Source: Mesostigma viride (lineage: Eukaryota > Streptophyta > Mesostigmatophyceae > Mesostigmatales > Mesostigmataceae). Taken from it: 64,000 bases of DNA. The notes beneath the pieces were generated by a model, which worked only from the letters and a program-made list of their open reading frames with translations, made no database searches and was not told the origin of the DNA. This document shows positions 27,449 to 36,770 of this stretch, in pieces. The translations under genes and the position numbers were made by a program. Numbering within the stretch: position 1 is the first letter of the stretch; every line of letters starts with the position of its first letter. The stretch spans positions 1-64,000 of the forward strand of contig RPFO01002162.1 of NCBI GenBank assembly GCA_009746045.1, given 5' to 3'.

Positions 27449-28161
27449 TGTCAAATATTTCACTACTCAGCTTAATCCAACCCAGCCAAGAATCATGAAA
27501 TCCTGGCTCAATTGGAGGAAAGCTACGATCTGAAGACCATGACTTGAATCGACAAAATATGGCGAATTTAATGATGTTAATCCGCTTTAATATTTGTCAA
27601 TATATACTCGGCGGCGGCCATGTAAGGGCCAGCTGCCATAGCATACTTGTCAAGGCTTAATTGTGTAAAGGAGCAACCAAAAGACTTAAGGCTACGTTGC
27701 CCTTGCGAGGCAAGTCACAACACACACATTGTTGACCGTCCGATAGGAGCGGCGCAACACAGTTCGTTGGATGCAGGCATGCATGCGCATAGGAAAAGTC
27801 ATACATGCCAAAGTCTAGGTGGGAGTGGCGTCGCGTCAAGTACTCTACCATTTAAGTCTGATTTCTTTCCTTGGGCGGCGCCTACAAAGGCTCAACTTTA
27901 ACACTAGCCGTTGGTACACTACAGACGGCGCGGCGCGGCGCCAGGACAAAGCGCCACAAAGATATGGGCAGGACTTATGCCGAATGTCATGCTCATGCGT
28001 AGCTCACACCAGAGCTATACACGAAAATTTTTCCGTCAACCGTAACGCAACATAGAATGGCCCAAATCTATCTCGGCCGATCATAACTGTTACGGCCAAA
28101 TAAATAAGACTTGGCCAATAAATTAGATAGGCCTACGAACACCGAAAATTAGCGATTGGCA
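27449..28161 (-). repeat. 5' LTR of element C
   Basis: 713 bp, TGTCAAATATTTC...GATTGGCA. Partner of 16812-17529 with small substitutions and indels in A and T runs. Confidence 0.92.
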
Positions 28162-29097
28162 ATGAACCCTCGCGAGATCGACGAATGGACGCGTATGTGG
28201 GTACAGATCTACTGGGCGTGGTGCAACCACAATGGGTGGGAGCTAGCTACCGAGGTTCTTATCTCCTACGTCGTCACCAACTGCATGGATCCCTCAGTGG
28301 TCGGCATACTCAACTGTGAGAGTGTCGCGTCGCGCTTGTACCCTCGCACAGTAGAGGAGCTACTAGAGCGCATTGAGCGCAAGCTGGTGCCCCCTGACTG
28401 GAAGCTCCACGAGCGTCTGGCTTTTTCCAAGCTACGCCAAGGCTCCACGCCGTTCCGCGACTTTCTGACAGAGTTTGAAGCATTCTCGGCTCGCATTGAG
28501 GACTTGACCTGGACCGAATATAGGGCGCGGTTCATTGAGGCGCTGAGTCCGGAACTCCTAGATGAAGTGCTAAAGCGCTTTGCTGAGATACCGTGGGAGC
28601 AGTGGGATGTGATCGAGATCCAGCAGTACCTTCTAAAGGTGTCAGATGTGCTCGCACGCCGCCGCGCAGCGGTCACCTATCGGCATGCTGGTGCTGCACC
28701 GCGTCGCATCCACTTCACTACGGTGGACCAAGACGGGTCCTCTGAGGACATTATCTACCGCGAGTTGGAGGACGGCGACTATGAAGCGCCCCAGGTCAAT
28801 AATGCAATCGATGCGTCCAAGGCGCGATGCTTCCGGTGCGGCGAGGTCGGTCATCTCAAGAAGGACTGCACGCGACCACCACGGGATCGCGATCGTGGCG
28901 ACGAGCAGACGTCACCCCGTTTCTCCGGGCCTGCCTTCGGTAAGCGCCCGGAACAAGCTTGCACGGCGCCCAGACCGGCCTCGCAACGCGGGCGAGCGCG
29001 CAGCCAAGCTGCAGGACGCCCGGCAGCGTCCCACGCAGCACCAGACGCCCCGCGCTACGGGTCCTTCGTTCCAGCGGGTGAACCGCGAGTTGAATGA
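28162..29097 (+). CDS. Element D: gag capsid and CCHC knuckle
   Basis: Continues the gag frame of 16811 in frame after removal of C. Capsid-like region: EWTRMWVQIYWAWCNHNGW, CESVASRLYPRTVEELLERI, RLAFSKLRQGSTPFRDF, ARFIEALSPELLDEV. Knuckle: CFRCGEVGHLKKDC. It aligns block for block with gag of E (CESLASHAYPNSVAELFKRL; RLSFGTLQQGTKSFKEYM; CYHCKEVGHLKREC). The tail loses frame near 29097 and continues in an overlapping frame to about 29263. Confidence 0.85.
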   Translation: MNPREIDEWTRMWVQIYWAWCNHNGWELATEVLISYVVTNCMDPSVVGILNCESVASRLYPRTVEELLERIERKLVPPDWKLHERLAFSKLRQGSTPFRDFLTEFEAFSARIEDLTWTEYRARFIEALSPELLDEVLKRFAEIPWEQWDVIEIQQYLLKVSDVLARRRAAVTYRHAGAAPRRIHFTTVDQDGSSEDIIYRELEDGDYEAPQVNNAIDASKARCFRCGEVGHLKKDCTRPPRDRDRGDEQTSPRFSGPAFGKRPEQACTAPRPASQRGRARSQAAGRPAASHAAPDAPRYGSFVPAGEPRVE

Positions 29098-29208
29098 GTT
29101 GTTCTCACAGCAACAGGACTCCGGTAATGGCGCCTCGTGGGTTATGGATGGCAAGGCGGTCGCCGGCTATGGGCATGGCGACGAGGAGGATGAGGTAGAG
29201 GGGGAAGA

Positions 29209-30007
29209 GTGGACCGGGCGGTCGACCGAGGCGGTCTCCCGGCCCTCCGTTCCTCGTGCCTAGTGTCCCTGCCTACACGGATAGAGGTAGATGTAGGACA
29301 GGTAGATAGGGTAGCGCAAGTCAATAACGTCGGGCAGATAGACAGCTTCGATAAGGACACCCCGTTGGTAGCGAATACCAGCGCGGGCGCAGAATCAGTC
29401 GTTACAGTAGATAGTCGCTCCCCGCTTGTAGCGAATACAAGCCTGGATGCATCCTTGGGCGAGACTTCTGCCCCAAGCACGCAGCCGGCCACGGGTAGCG
29501 CAGCGAGCTCCGACCAGCCTACGCGCGCAACTCCGGCTTGTACCCGCAACTTGCTCCTTTTTAGGGGAGGTCTGGCTGTACCGGGATCAGCATTAGACCC
29601 CTACCTCAAGGACAAGACCGTCATGGACGTGCAGTTCATGGTGGACACGGGTGCGTCTACGTCGTTCATCAACGAGGCATTGGCGCGTCGCGTAGGATAC
29701 GACATCCGGCCACATGCGACAGTGGTGAATGTGACCTATTCAGATGGTCGCAAGAGCCCCTCGCCCAGGTGGCCGGGTTGATATCAAGGCTGTGATTCAA
29801 GGCATCCCTGTGGAGCTCACAGCCACGGTCGCACCGCTGGGAGCTGCGGACATCATCATCGGCATCGACTGGTTGGACGCGCAGGATGTGGACATTAGCA
29901 TTCGACGTCGCGTGGTGTGGTTCCCTGACGGTTCCTTTTGGAGTCCTGTCAGCGAATATGCAGGGCTAATAGGGTTAATACCAAGTGCAGGGCCCCGACG
30001 TGCATAA
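29209..30007 (+). pseudogene. Element D: retropepsin, frameshifted
   Basis: First frame 29209-29781 has a Ser/Thr-rich lead and FMVDTGASTSFINEALARR. It breaks near 29765. The second frame, 29744-30007, continues GRVDIKAVIQGIPVELTA and ADIIIGIDWLDAQ, the ILG-type motif. Position before RT is canonical for Gypsy, unlike elements A and B. Confidence 0.82.
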
Positions 30008-30824
30008 CATCACGCACGAGCGGGAAGTCACCCAGCCCCGCAACGCTTCGCAGATCCTCTTGAGCCTCAAGTCACTGGAGAGTAAGTTGCGTCGAGGCAA
30101 GGAGTACTACATGTACCGTCTGGACCTCTCCAACATAGAGGTTCTCCTTAATGAGATCGGCGTGGGGTTTACACCCGAGGAGACGGAGCGTTATAACGCG
30201 GTTCTAGCGCGACGGGAGAAGCTCTTTGACGAAAGCAAGCAGGAGTTTCCCCCGCACCGCTCAGTCAGTGCTCCACCGCATCCAGGTAAAGGAGGGCTAC
30301 GGTCCCACGTCTTCCCCCATGTACCGCATGGGTCCAGTTGAGCTGGTGGAGCTGAAGAAGATCTTGATGGCGCTCTTGGAGCGGGGTCTCATCGAGCCTA
30401 GCAACAGCCCCTTCTCGGCTGGTGTGCTACTGGTCCCTAAGCCTGGGGGCAAGTGGCGGCTCGTCACGGACTACCGGAAGCTCAATGCTATCACGGTAAA
30501 GTCCAAGTACCCCCTTCCGCGCATCGACGATATCTTCAACCGCGTCCAAGGAGCCACGTGCTTCACAGTCCTAGACTGCGCGGATGGCTTCTGGCAGCTT
30601 CGCATCGCCCCGGAGGATTGTCACAAGACGGCGTTCAACACGCCCTTTGGGCATTACCAGTTTCGGGTGGCCGCGATGGGTTTGTGCAATTCCCCCGCGA
30701 GCTTCCAGATGCTCATGAACGACATCCTCCGCCCTGTCATGGGAACCGCGCATCTTCCGCAGGTTTCCCGTGACCTCAAGGACCCCAACAGGGGCGTGAA
30801 GCCCCCGTGGTCCTACAAGCGCAC
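29985..30824 (+). pseudogene. Element D: reverse transcriptase, truncated before the YxDD motif
   Basis: Two frames. The first (29985-30341) holds the linker VGFTPEETERYNAVLARREK. The second (from 30226) holds SSPMYRMGPVELVELKK, LVTDYRKLNAITVKSKYPLP, TVLDCADGFWQLRIAPEDCH, and FRVAAMGLCNSPASFQMLMN, then DLKDPNRGVKPPWSYKRT, where the E LTR starts. The catalytic YLDD of the E relative lies about 20 codons beyond this point, so D has lost it. Confidence 0.85.
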
Positions 30825-31396
30825 TGTTACGTCGCGTAACAATTCGTTGTAGTTACGGACGTAAATTAGGTCCTTTGCCTCGGTTGTCCCTAGGTTTACG
30901 TTTAGGCTCCTACCGGGACATTATTGTCCTCGTAACAGTACTGTGGTACATTGGGTGCCGTTGGGCGCCGCGCCGCGTACTTTACTAGTGGTCCTGATCC
31001 TGTGGTAGAATGTAGTGGACCAGCGTGCATCAGTAGATTTAGTGGACCAGCGTGCACCTGTAGGCGAGGGCCATGTCGGCCCGAGCGTGTTGGACCGTTG
31101 GTGACCATTTATGCGCGTTCTACCCCTTGTGTGTGCACTCGGCGTGTGTTAAATGAATTAACACATATTAGCTTGGGTCACGGCAGTGTAGTTGTGTTTC
31201 CTTCCTCTTTTCCTGGAGTAAACGGGTTTGACTAAATGGCCTATGGCATATTACAGTAGTACATATGTAAATGCATTGAGATCTGGTTCGTCTCGGTCGT
31301 CTTTCGCTAGGGGTGCAAATAGAAGTGGCCTTACTAGTCTAGGTAGTATTAGGACAAGTAGAGGTAGAGGTGGCGGCCGAGGCTTGCGGCGTAACA
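30825..31396 (+). repeat. 5' LTR of element E
   Basis: 572 bp. The first 17 bases form a perfect short hairpin (TGTTACG TCG CGTAACA). It contains TGTAA at 31265-31269 (a motif used as polyadenylation signal in chlorophytes). It differs from the 3' LTR mostly around 31020-31070. Confidence 0.92.
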
Positions 31397-31397
31397 A

Positions 31398-31412
31398 TGG
31401 ACTCGGAGGTAG
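31398..31412 (+). promoter_or_regulatory. Element E primer-binding site
   Basis: TGGACTCGGAGGTAG one base after the LTR, similar to element D. It would pair with a tRNA ending CGAGTCCA; the tRNA is not identified. Confidence 0.6.
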
Positions 31413-31924
31413 TTTAGATAGAGAGCGAGACGACGATCCTTTGCAACATACGTCATTGAATCAACCCTTCCGCGGCTGGGAAAAAGAAGACGACACCTAC
31501 TTGACAGGTAATGGGCGGGTCGCCGTCAAGCTAGGGGGATAGTGCTGCCTGATTCAGGACACGCCCTGCCTAGAAGTTAGACCTGCTCGAAGCGGAAAAT
31601 CCTTTCGTAGATAGCTCCTTTTCCTCGTCTTGTTTTCCTTAGAAAGATGGTTTACTGCCGTAGACAGTTGCTGGTTTTGGTTCGACGATAGAGAGACGGC
31701 TAGCGTCTCGTAGATTACCCTTTTTCTGCATCGTGCCTGCTTCGTATTTAGACGACCCATCGCCGGACGCAGAATTCTTGAAACCGGATACTTACGACCA
31801 CCTGGCGCTGGAAACATCGCCCCTACGTGCGTCGTCAATCTGGTTCGGTTTCAGACACCCGAGATAAGTCGCCTTCTCCTCGTTCTCCTCATTTGACTGC
31901 TCAAGACCTACCAGGTGCGTTACC
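31413..31924 (+). other. Leader of element E
   Basis: About 510 bp, no supported gene. Confidence 0.6.
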
Positions 31925-32317
31925 ATGAGCCAACGGCGATCTTTTACTGCTCCTTCCCATTCTTCTAGCGATAATAGTCTAGCTAAATATTACGTAGTGA
32001 TTACGCCTCAATGGTCCTCCATTTTCCTTTCTTGGTCCGACGCTAGGAAGATCGTTCAGAATCGTGTTTACAACGTAATTAGGTATAAGAAATTTATGTC
32101 CTTTGAAGAAGCTCAGCAGTTCCTTATAGATCATAGCCAAACAGATTTAGGCCTGCATGTACGCCCTATTCCTCATGGTCGCCCTCCAGTAGAAGCTCTA
32201 GTCTTTGCTACCCCTCCTTCTTCTCCCCCTAAACGGGCTGCATCTGCATCTGCTTCAGATACTCCTCTCACTTTGGAGTTTGGTTCCCTATCCATTACTG
32301 TTGTTAAAAAGGATTGA
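31925..32317 (+). CDS. Element E: small ORF with RNase H1-type hybrid-binding (viroplasmin-like) domain
   Basis: 130 residues from MSQRRSFTAPSHSSS. Residues about 20-68 read AKYYVVITPQWSSIFLSWSD, ARKIVQNRV, RYKKFMSFEEAQQFLIDH. The Trp after the beta-hairpin and the YKKF...EEA..FL segment are the conserved part of the RNase H1 N-terminal hybrid-binding domain. The rest is Pro/Ala-rich. It is followed 92 bp later by gag. Same position as in D (15191-15616), with about 30% similarity by eye, so the ORF has been kept over the divergence of the two elements. Confidence 0.75.
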   Translation: MSQRRSFTAPSHSSSDNSLAKYYVVITPQWSSIFLSWSDARKIVQNRVYNVIRYKKFMSFEEAQQFLIDHSQTDLGLHVRPIPHGRPPVEALVFATPPSSPPKRAASASASDTPLTLEFGSLSITVVKKD

Positions 32318-32408
32318 TTTTAATTTTGTTCTTGCTGCAGACCTTCAAGGTTTTTCCTTTTTCTTTTGTTGCTTTCTTCTAGCTTTCTATTCCTTTACAT
32401 AATTAAAG

Positions 32409-32447
32409 ATGGATCCAGTGGGTGGAGATATGTCGCCTATACCTACC

Positions 32448-32482
<35 letters not shown>

Positions 32483-34160
32483 TAACAATAACAATACTCG
32501 TGGTAACCGACGGGACTCCTTGGAAACGGTACACCATCTTACCCCTCAAGGTATTCTGCGTACCTCACCTCCTTCTCCTGTTGCTGGTGGTCGCCGTCGT
32601 CCCTCAATTACCCCACCTACCTATGAACAACGTATTTCACAAGTCAGATTTAGTGATGACCCTTCTTTTGCTGTGAACCAGGCCCCTGCCCCTTCTGCAA
32701 CCTTGGCTCGCCCCTCCAGCAGGTCCTCACTCACTAACAATGTTTCTAGGCCTCCTTCCCACCCTGTGCCTTCAATGCCTGCCATTAACACGGGTCGTGC
32801 CTCTGCCCCTGTCGGCCCTTCTGGGCGCCCTAGTGCAGTTCCCTTTTACCCACCTGCTTCCTGGTCCTACCCTGAGACGGCCTATGAGGCTGCCCAGGTC
32901 CCTACCCGTGTGGCTGATTTAGAAGTTAATAATGATTTCAGTACCATGCCCCTGGATGATAGGAATTATGATCATTTTGCCTACTCCTCTCTTCGTGAGC
33001 AATACACTGTTCCCTTCTCCTATGGGCACCATCCCGAAACGGTGGCTCCCTCTAGACCCCTACCCAAGACTTTTCCTATCCCTTCCTTCTATCCCGCTTA
33101 TGTAGCAGTGGAAGATAGTGGCCCTATGGGAAAAACTGATTCTTCTAATCCCCCTAAGCCTCCTGCTCTTCCCCTCTTTGCCAACCTTCCTAAGCTGGAT
33201 GTCAAGTCTACCCCTCAACAGTTTTTCACCTTCATTATGTTGCTCACCCAGAACACAGAGTCCTGGCAGAACCACAATAGGTGGCGCCTCTCTGATGCTG
33301 TACTAGTTCCTCATTATCTTACTACCTGCATTACTCCTGAGCTTGCTAACCTCATCCAGTGTGAGTCTCTTGCCTCTCATGCCTACCCAAACTCTGTAGC
33401 AGAATTGTTCAAGCGTTTAGAGAACCATTTAGTCCCTCCCGATGCAGATTGGCAGGATAGATTATCCTTTGGTACCTTGCAGCAGGGTACCAAGTCCTTC
33501 AAAGAATATATGAAAGAGTTTGATGCCCAGATGGTACGAATTAGGGATTTGTCGGGCGCAGAAGTACGTGCCCGCTTCCTTCAGGGCCTCAGTAGACCCT
33601 TATTACGTGAAGTCAAGCGCCAGTTCTCTGCCTACCGTTTTACTGATCTGCCCCTCAAGCATGTGCGCCAGCATCTCTTGCGTGTAGCAGATTTCTTCAC
33701 CACCCCTTCTCTTCCTACCCGTTCCCGTATTAATAATATTATCCTTACCCCTGAGGAGGAGAACTCCTATGTAGAAGAATTAGATATCTGTGTTACTGAC
33801 CTTTCAGCCCTTGATGTCTCTCATATCACATGCTATCATTGTAAGGAAGTAGGTCATCTTAAACGTGAGTGCCCCAAGTTCCTTTCGGGTGCTCCCCCTC
33901 ATCCCGACGCTCGCCCTCCTCGTACCCCTCAGCGTGCTCCTATTCGTCCCACTTCAGGACGCATTCCTTCAGCTACCCCTAGTAGGCTGAATGCTGTGCA
34001 GACAGGATCCCCAGGGTTCCCCTATGATAATCAGGCTCCCGCACCCTCTTCAATCCCTCGTGACCCTCCAGCAGTGGCTTTTCCGCCAGGGTCTTCTTCG
34101 GGGTTAGTTCCTATGGATTTGGGGGGGAGGGGGAACAGTAGGCCTGTCAGCCGGGGGTAA
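32409..34160 (+). CDS. Element E: gag with poly-Asn tract and CCHC knuckle
   Basis: 583 residues. A (AAT/AAC)n microsatellite at about 32449-32495 encodes some 15 Asn near the N-terminus. Then a Pro/Ser-rich region, capsid-like region (LPKLDVKSTPQQFFTFIML, CESLASHAYPNSVAELFKRL, RLSFGTLQQGTKSFKEYM), and knuckle CYHCKEVGHLKREC followed by a Pro-rich tail. D has poly-Gln in the same region instead. Confidence 0.9.
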
Positions 34161-34203
34161 CCTGGACAGGTCCTTAGATAGTACCCCAGATAATAATTTT
34201 TGC

Positions 34204-34935
34204 TTGCCTGTTTTTATAACCTCTGTAGGAGCTGAATCATCCCTACCACTACGTGTGCGTCCTCTTATGTTCTTGAATGGTGGCTTAACCGTCCCTCATA
34301 CTGTTGTAGACCCCTTCCTGCATGCTGATGAACTCTTGAATGTCTCTGTGTTAGTGGATAGCGGTGCGGCTAGCTCCTTTGTGAGCGAGGCCCTAGTAGT
34401 TAGGCGTTTAGGACTAGTCCCTACCCCTCACACAAAAACTGTCACTGTCCATTATGCTGACGGTCGCACCAGTCATTCCCCGGGTACGGTGTCCCTTCCC
34501 CTGGTCATACAAGGACGTACGGTCAACCTGACGGCCACTATAGGCCCTATCACTACAGCTGATGTATTACTAGGATTAGATTGGCACCAGGATAATAAAA
34601 TTACTATTAATTATGATACTATGGTCATTTGGTTTCCAGATAGTTCTTACTGGGTACCAGAACGTCATTATAGATTAGAAAATTTATCCTTGGTAGATAT
34701 TACTCCTCCTATACCTGTTGATCCTCCTGTGAGACCTATACCTGAAGTATTAATGTCCAATGACGAATTGCGATCTGAACTAAAGGAATATGGATACCTA
34801 TTATGTATGTTCCTTCAGTTAGAAGTACAAGAGATACCTATCCCTAATAATAGTGTGGATATAGATGTAAACACAGTGGATACAATAGGAGTGGGATTTA
34901 CTGAAAATGAAATAGTAAGATACAATTGGCTGTGA
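34204..34935 (+). CDS. Element E: retropepsin
   Basis: 243 residues. Active site LVDSGAASSFVSEALVVRR and DVLLGLDWHQD (ILG-type). Then a linker ending GFTENEIVRYNWL at a stop that overlaps the RT frame by 10 bp. Comparison with D (GFTPEETERYNAVL) shows the protease and RT regions were continuous, so the break is a one-base indel or a frameshift site. Confidence 0.87.
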   Translation: MPVFITSVGAESSLPLRVRPLMFLNGGLTVPHTVVDPFLHADELLNVSVLVDSGAASSFVSEALVVRRLGLVPTPHTKTVTVHYADGRTSHSPGTVSLPLVIQGRTVNLTATIGPITTADVLLGLDWHQDNKITINYDTMVIWFPDSSYWVPERHYRLENLSLVDITPPIPVDPPVRPIPEVLMSNDELRSELKEYGYLLCMFLQLEVQEIPIPNNSVDIDVNTVDTIGVGFTENEIVRYNWL

Positions 34936-36770
34936 TAGATTCCTCAAAAGTATTTGAAGAAAAGACTCCTTCTTATCCTCCTCCTCGTTCTGTTTTACAC
35001 CGTGTAGTTATCAAGGACGGTGCAGTTCCTACGCACTCTCCGATGTATAGAATGGGCCCTACCGAATTAAAGGAACTAAAACAGATTTTAGTATCACTAT
35101 TAGAAGCAGGATTGATAGAGCCTAGTAACTCCCCCTACTCCGCTGGTGTCTTGTTAGTTCCTAAGCCAAATGGCAAGTTTCGCCTAGTTACTGATTATAG
35201 GAAGTTAAACGATATTACTGTGAAGTCTAAATACCCTCTACCTCGTATTGATGATATATTTAATAAGGTTAAAGGTTCTACCTGTTTCACAGTACTAGAT
35301 TGTGCGGATGGTTTTTGGCAACTACGTATAGCTCCTGAGGATTGCCACAAAACCGCCTTTGCAACTCCTTTTGGGCATTACCAGTTTAGAGTAGCGGCTA
35401 TGGGACTCTGTAACTCTCCTGCCTCTTTCCAAATGTTAATGAATGAAGTGCTTAGACCTGTTATGGGAAATTCCCATCTCCCTCAAGTGTCCTCTGATTT
35501 AAAGGATCCTTCCTTCTCCTCTGTTTCTTTATCTGAGCATGACCGTTCTTGTGCTCAAGCTTACTTAGATGATATCCTTATTTATTCTCCTGATTTTGAA
35601 ACGCACCTACGTGATTTGAAGAAAGTACTAGAAATCATGGCTGAAAATTCTTTATGGGCGCGCCGTGCTAAGGTTCGCTCTGGTAGAAGTGTCCCATTCT
35701 TAGGGCACGTTCTGTCAGATGCCGGGGTTGCTACCGACCCTGACAAGACTAAGTCAATTCAGGAATGGCCTACCCCTACCGACGTTAAAGGTGTACGTAG
35801 CTTTCTAGGAATTGCTTCTTACTATAGGCGTTTTATCCCGCGTTTCGCAACTATAGCAGCCCCTATTCATCATCTATTAAAGAAGGATATCCCCTTTGTT
35901 TGGAGTAGTGAATGTCAGTCGGCTTTTCAGTGTCTAAAATCCCTACTCCTCTCCCCTCCCGTACTCATCCTACCGGATACTACTAAACCCTTTGTTGTAG
36001 CTACAGATGCTAGCAAGGTAGCTATAGGGGGCGTCCTTCTCCAGGATCAGGGTCAGGGCTTACAGCCAATCGAGTATATCTCTAGGACAATGCTTCCTGC
36101 GGAGCGTAACTATCCCGTACACCAGCAGGAACTATTAGCTGTGGTGTATTGTTGCCACGCGTGGCAGCACTTTCTTAAAGGAGCCCAATTTGATGTTTGT
36201 CTGAATGAACCCTGTGAGATTGATCCTTATAGATTGGTTATCCAGACAGATCACCGTCCTCTTACCCATCTTCTCTCACAACCCAACCTTACCCCTCGTC
36301 AAGCGCGCTGGATGGAGTTTTTAGCACAGTTTTCCCCCTTTAAACTTCAGTGTGTTAAGGGTGTAGACAACATAGTACCAGATGCACTCTCCCGTCGTGC
36401 AGACTACTCCTTTTTCGAGGACCTTGATGTTCTCAATACTACTCTAGTTCCTACTACTATGGGTGTAACCCCGTATGGTGAACTACCTGAGGATGAATCC
36501 TATGCCTACCTCTTTCATACAGCTGTTCGCATGCCTGATCTCCTTTCTCACGTAGGACTCTCTCTCCCGTGTGAGGCCCTTCCTGTGGCCTCGGTGGGGG
36601 GGGAGGGGAAAAATAAAATTTCTGTACCGCTTAGCCATGTAGCAACTAGGTCAGGAAAGTCTTATGAAAACATAGTCCCTCTAGGACCTCCCCTTCTCTT
36701 TGGCAAGGCGGTAGGAGATCTCTTTAAACCTGTTCTGGATACTGACCTCTGTAGCGATGCCTACCTCTGA
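34926..36770 (+). CDS. Element E: reverse transcriptase and RNase H
   Basis: 614 residues. RT: SPMYRMGPTELKELKQ, LVTDYRKLNDITVKSKYPLP, first Asp in TVLDCADGFWQL, AMGLCNSPASFQMLMN, active site AYLDDILIYS, then FLGHVLSDAG and VRSFLGIASYYRRFIPRF. RNase H: VVATDASKVAIGGVL, HQQELLAVVY, VIQTDHRPLTHLL, and the NIVPDALSRRADY end. All catalytic acidic residues are present. An unusual Ser-rich insert (DPSFSSVSLSEHDRSCAQ) precedes YLDD. Confidence 0.93.
   Translation: MAVIDSSKVFEEKTPSYPPPRSVLHRVVIKDGAVPTHSPMYRMGPTELKELKQILVSLLEAGLIEPSNSPYSAGVLLVPKPNGKFRLVTDYRKLNDITVKSKYPLPRIDDIFNKVKGSTCFTVLDCADGFWQLRIAPEDCHKTAFATPFGHYQFRVAAMGLCNSPASFQMLMNEVLRPVMGNSHLPQVSSDLKDPSFSSVSLSEHDRSCAQAYLDDILIYSPDFETHLRDLKKVLEIMAENSLWARRAKVRSGRSVPFLGHVLSDAGVATDPDKTKSIQEWPTPTDVKGVRSFLGIASYYRRFIPRFATIAAPIHHLLKKDIPFVWSSECQSAFQCLKSLLLSPPVLILPDTTKPFVVATDASKVAIGGVLLQDQGQGLQPIEYISRTMLPAERNYPVHQQELLAVVYCCHAWQHFLKGAQFDVCLNEPCEIDPYRLVIQTDHRPLTHLLSQPNLTPRQARWMEFLAQFSPFKLQCVKGVDNIVPDALSRRADYSFFEDLDVLNTTLVPTTMGVTPYGELPEDESYAYLFHTAVRMPDLLSHVGLSLPCEALPVASVGGEGKNKISVPLSHVATRSGKSYENIVPLGPPLLFGKAVGDLFKPVLDTDLCSDAYL

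Larger units (their letters stand above)
16812..28161 (-). mobile_element. Gag-only LTR element C (non-autonomous), nested in D
   Basis: LTRs at 16812-17529 and 27449-28161 with canonical TG...CA ends and TSD ATGAA (16807-16811, 28162-28166). LTRs differ at about ten small sites. Without element B plus one TSD copy the element is about 3.17 kb. The internal region, minus strand, has a primer site, a 78-residue ORF and a Copia-type gag ending in a zinc knuckle, then a stop about 230 bp from the 3' LTR. No protease, integrase or RT is present, so it must use enzymes from another element. Confidence 0.92.
13801..30824 (+). mobile_element. Ty3/Gypsy element D, truncated in RT and split by nested elements
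   Basis: It has a 5' LTR, TGG-type primer site, HBD ORF, gag, protease and the first part of RT. Gag is interrupted by element C at the ATGAA target (16807-16811 / 28162-28166). RT stops before YxDD where the 5' LTR of E begins, and no RNase H, integrase or 3' LTR of D is seen to the right of E. Host-derived length without inserts is about 5.7 kb. Several frameshifts and in-frame stops are present, fitting an old copy. Confidence 0.9.
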
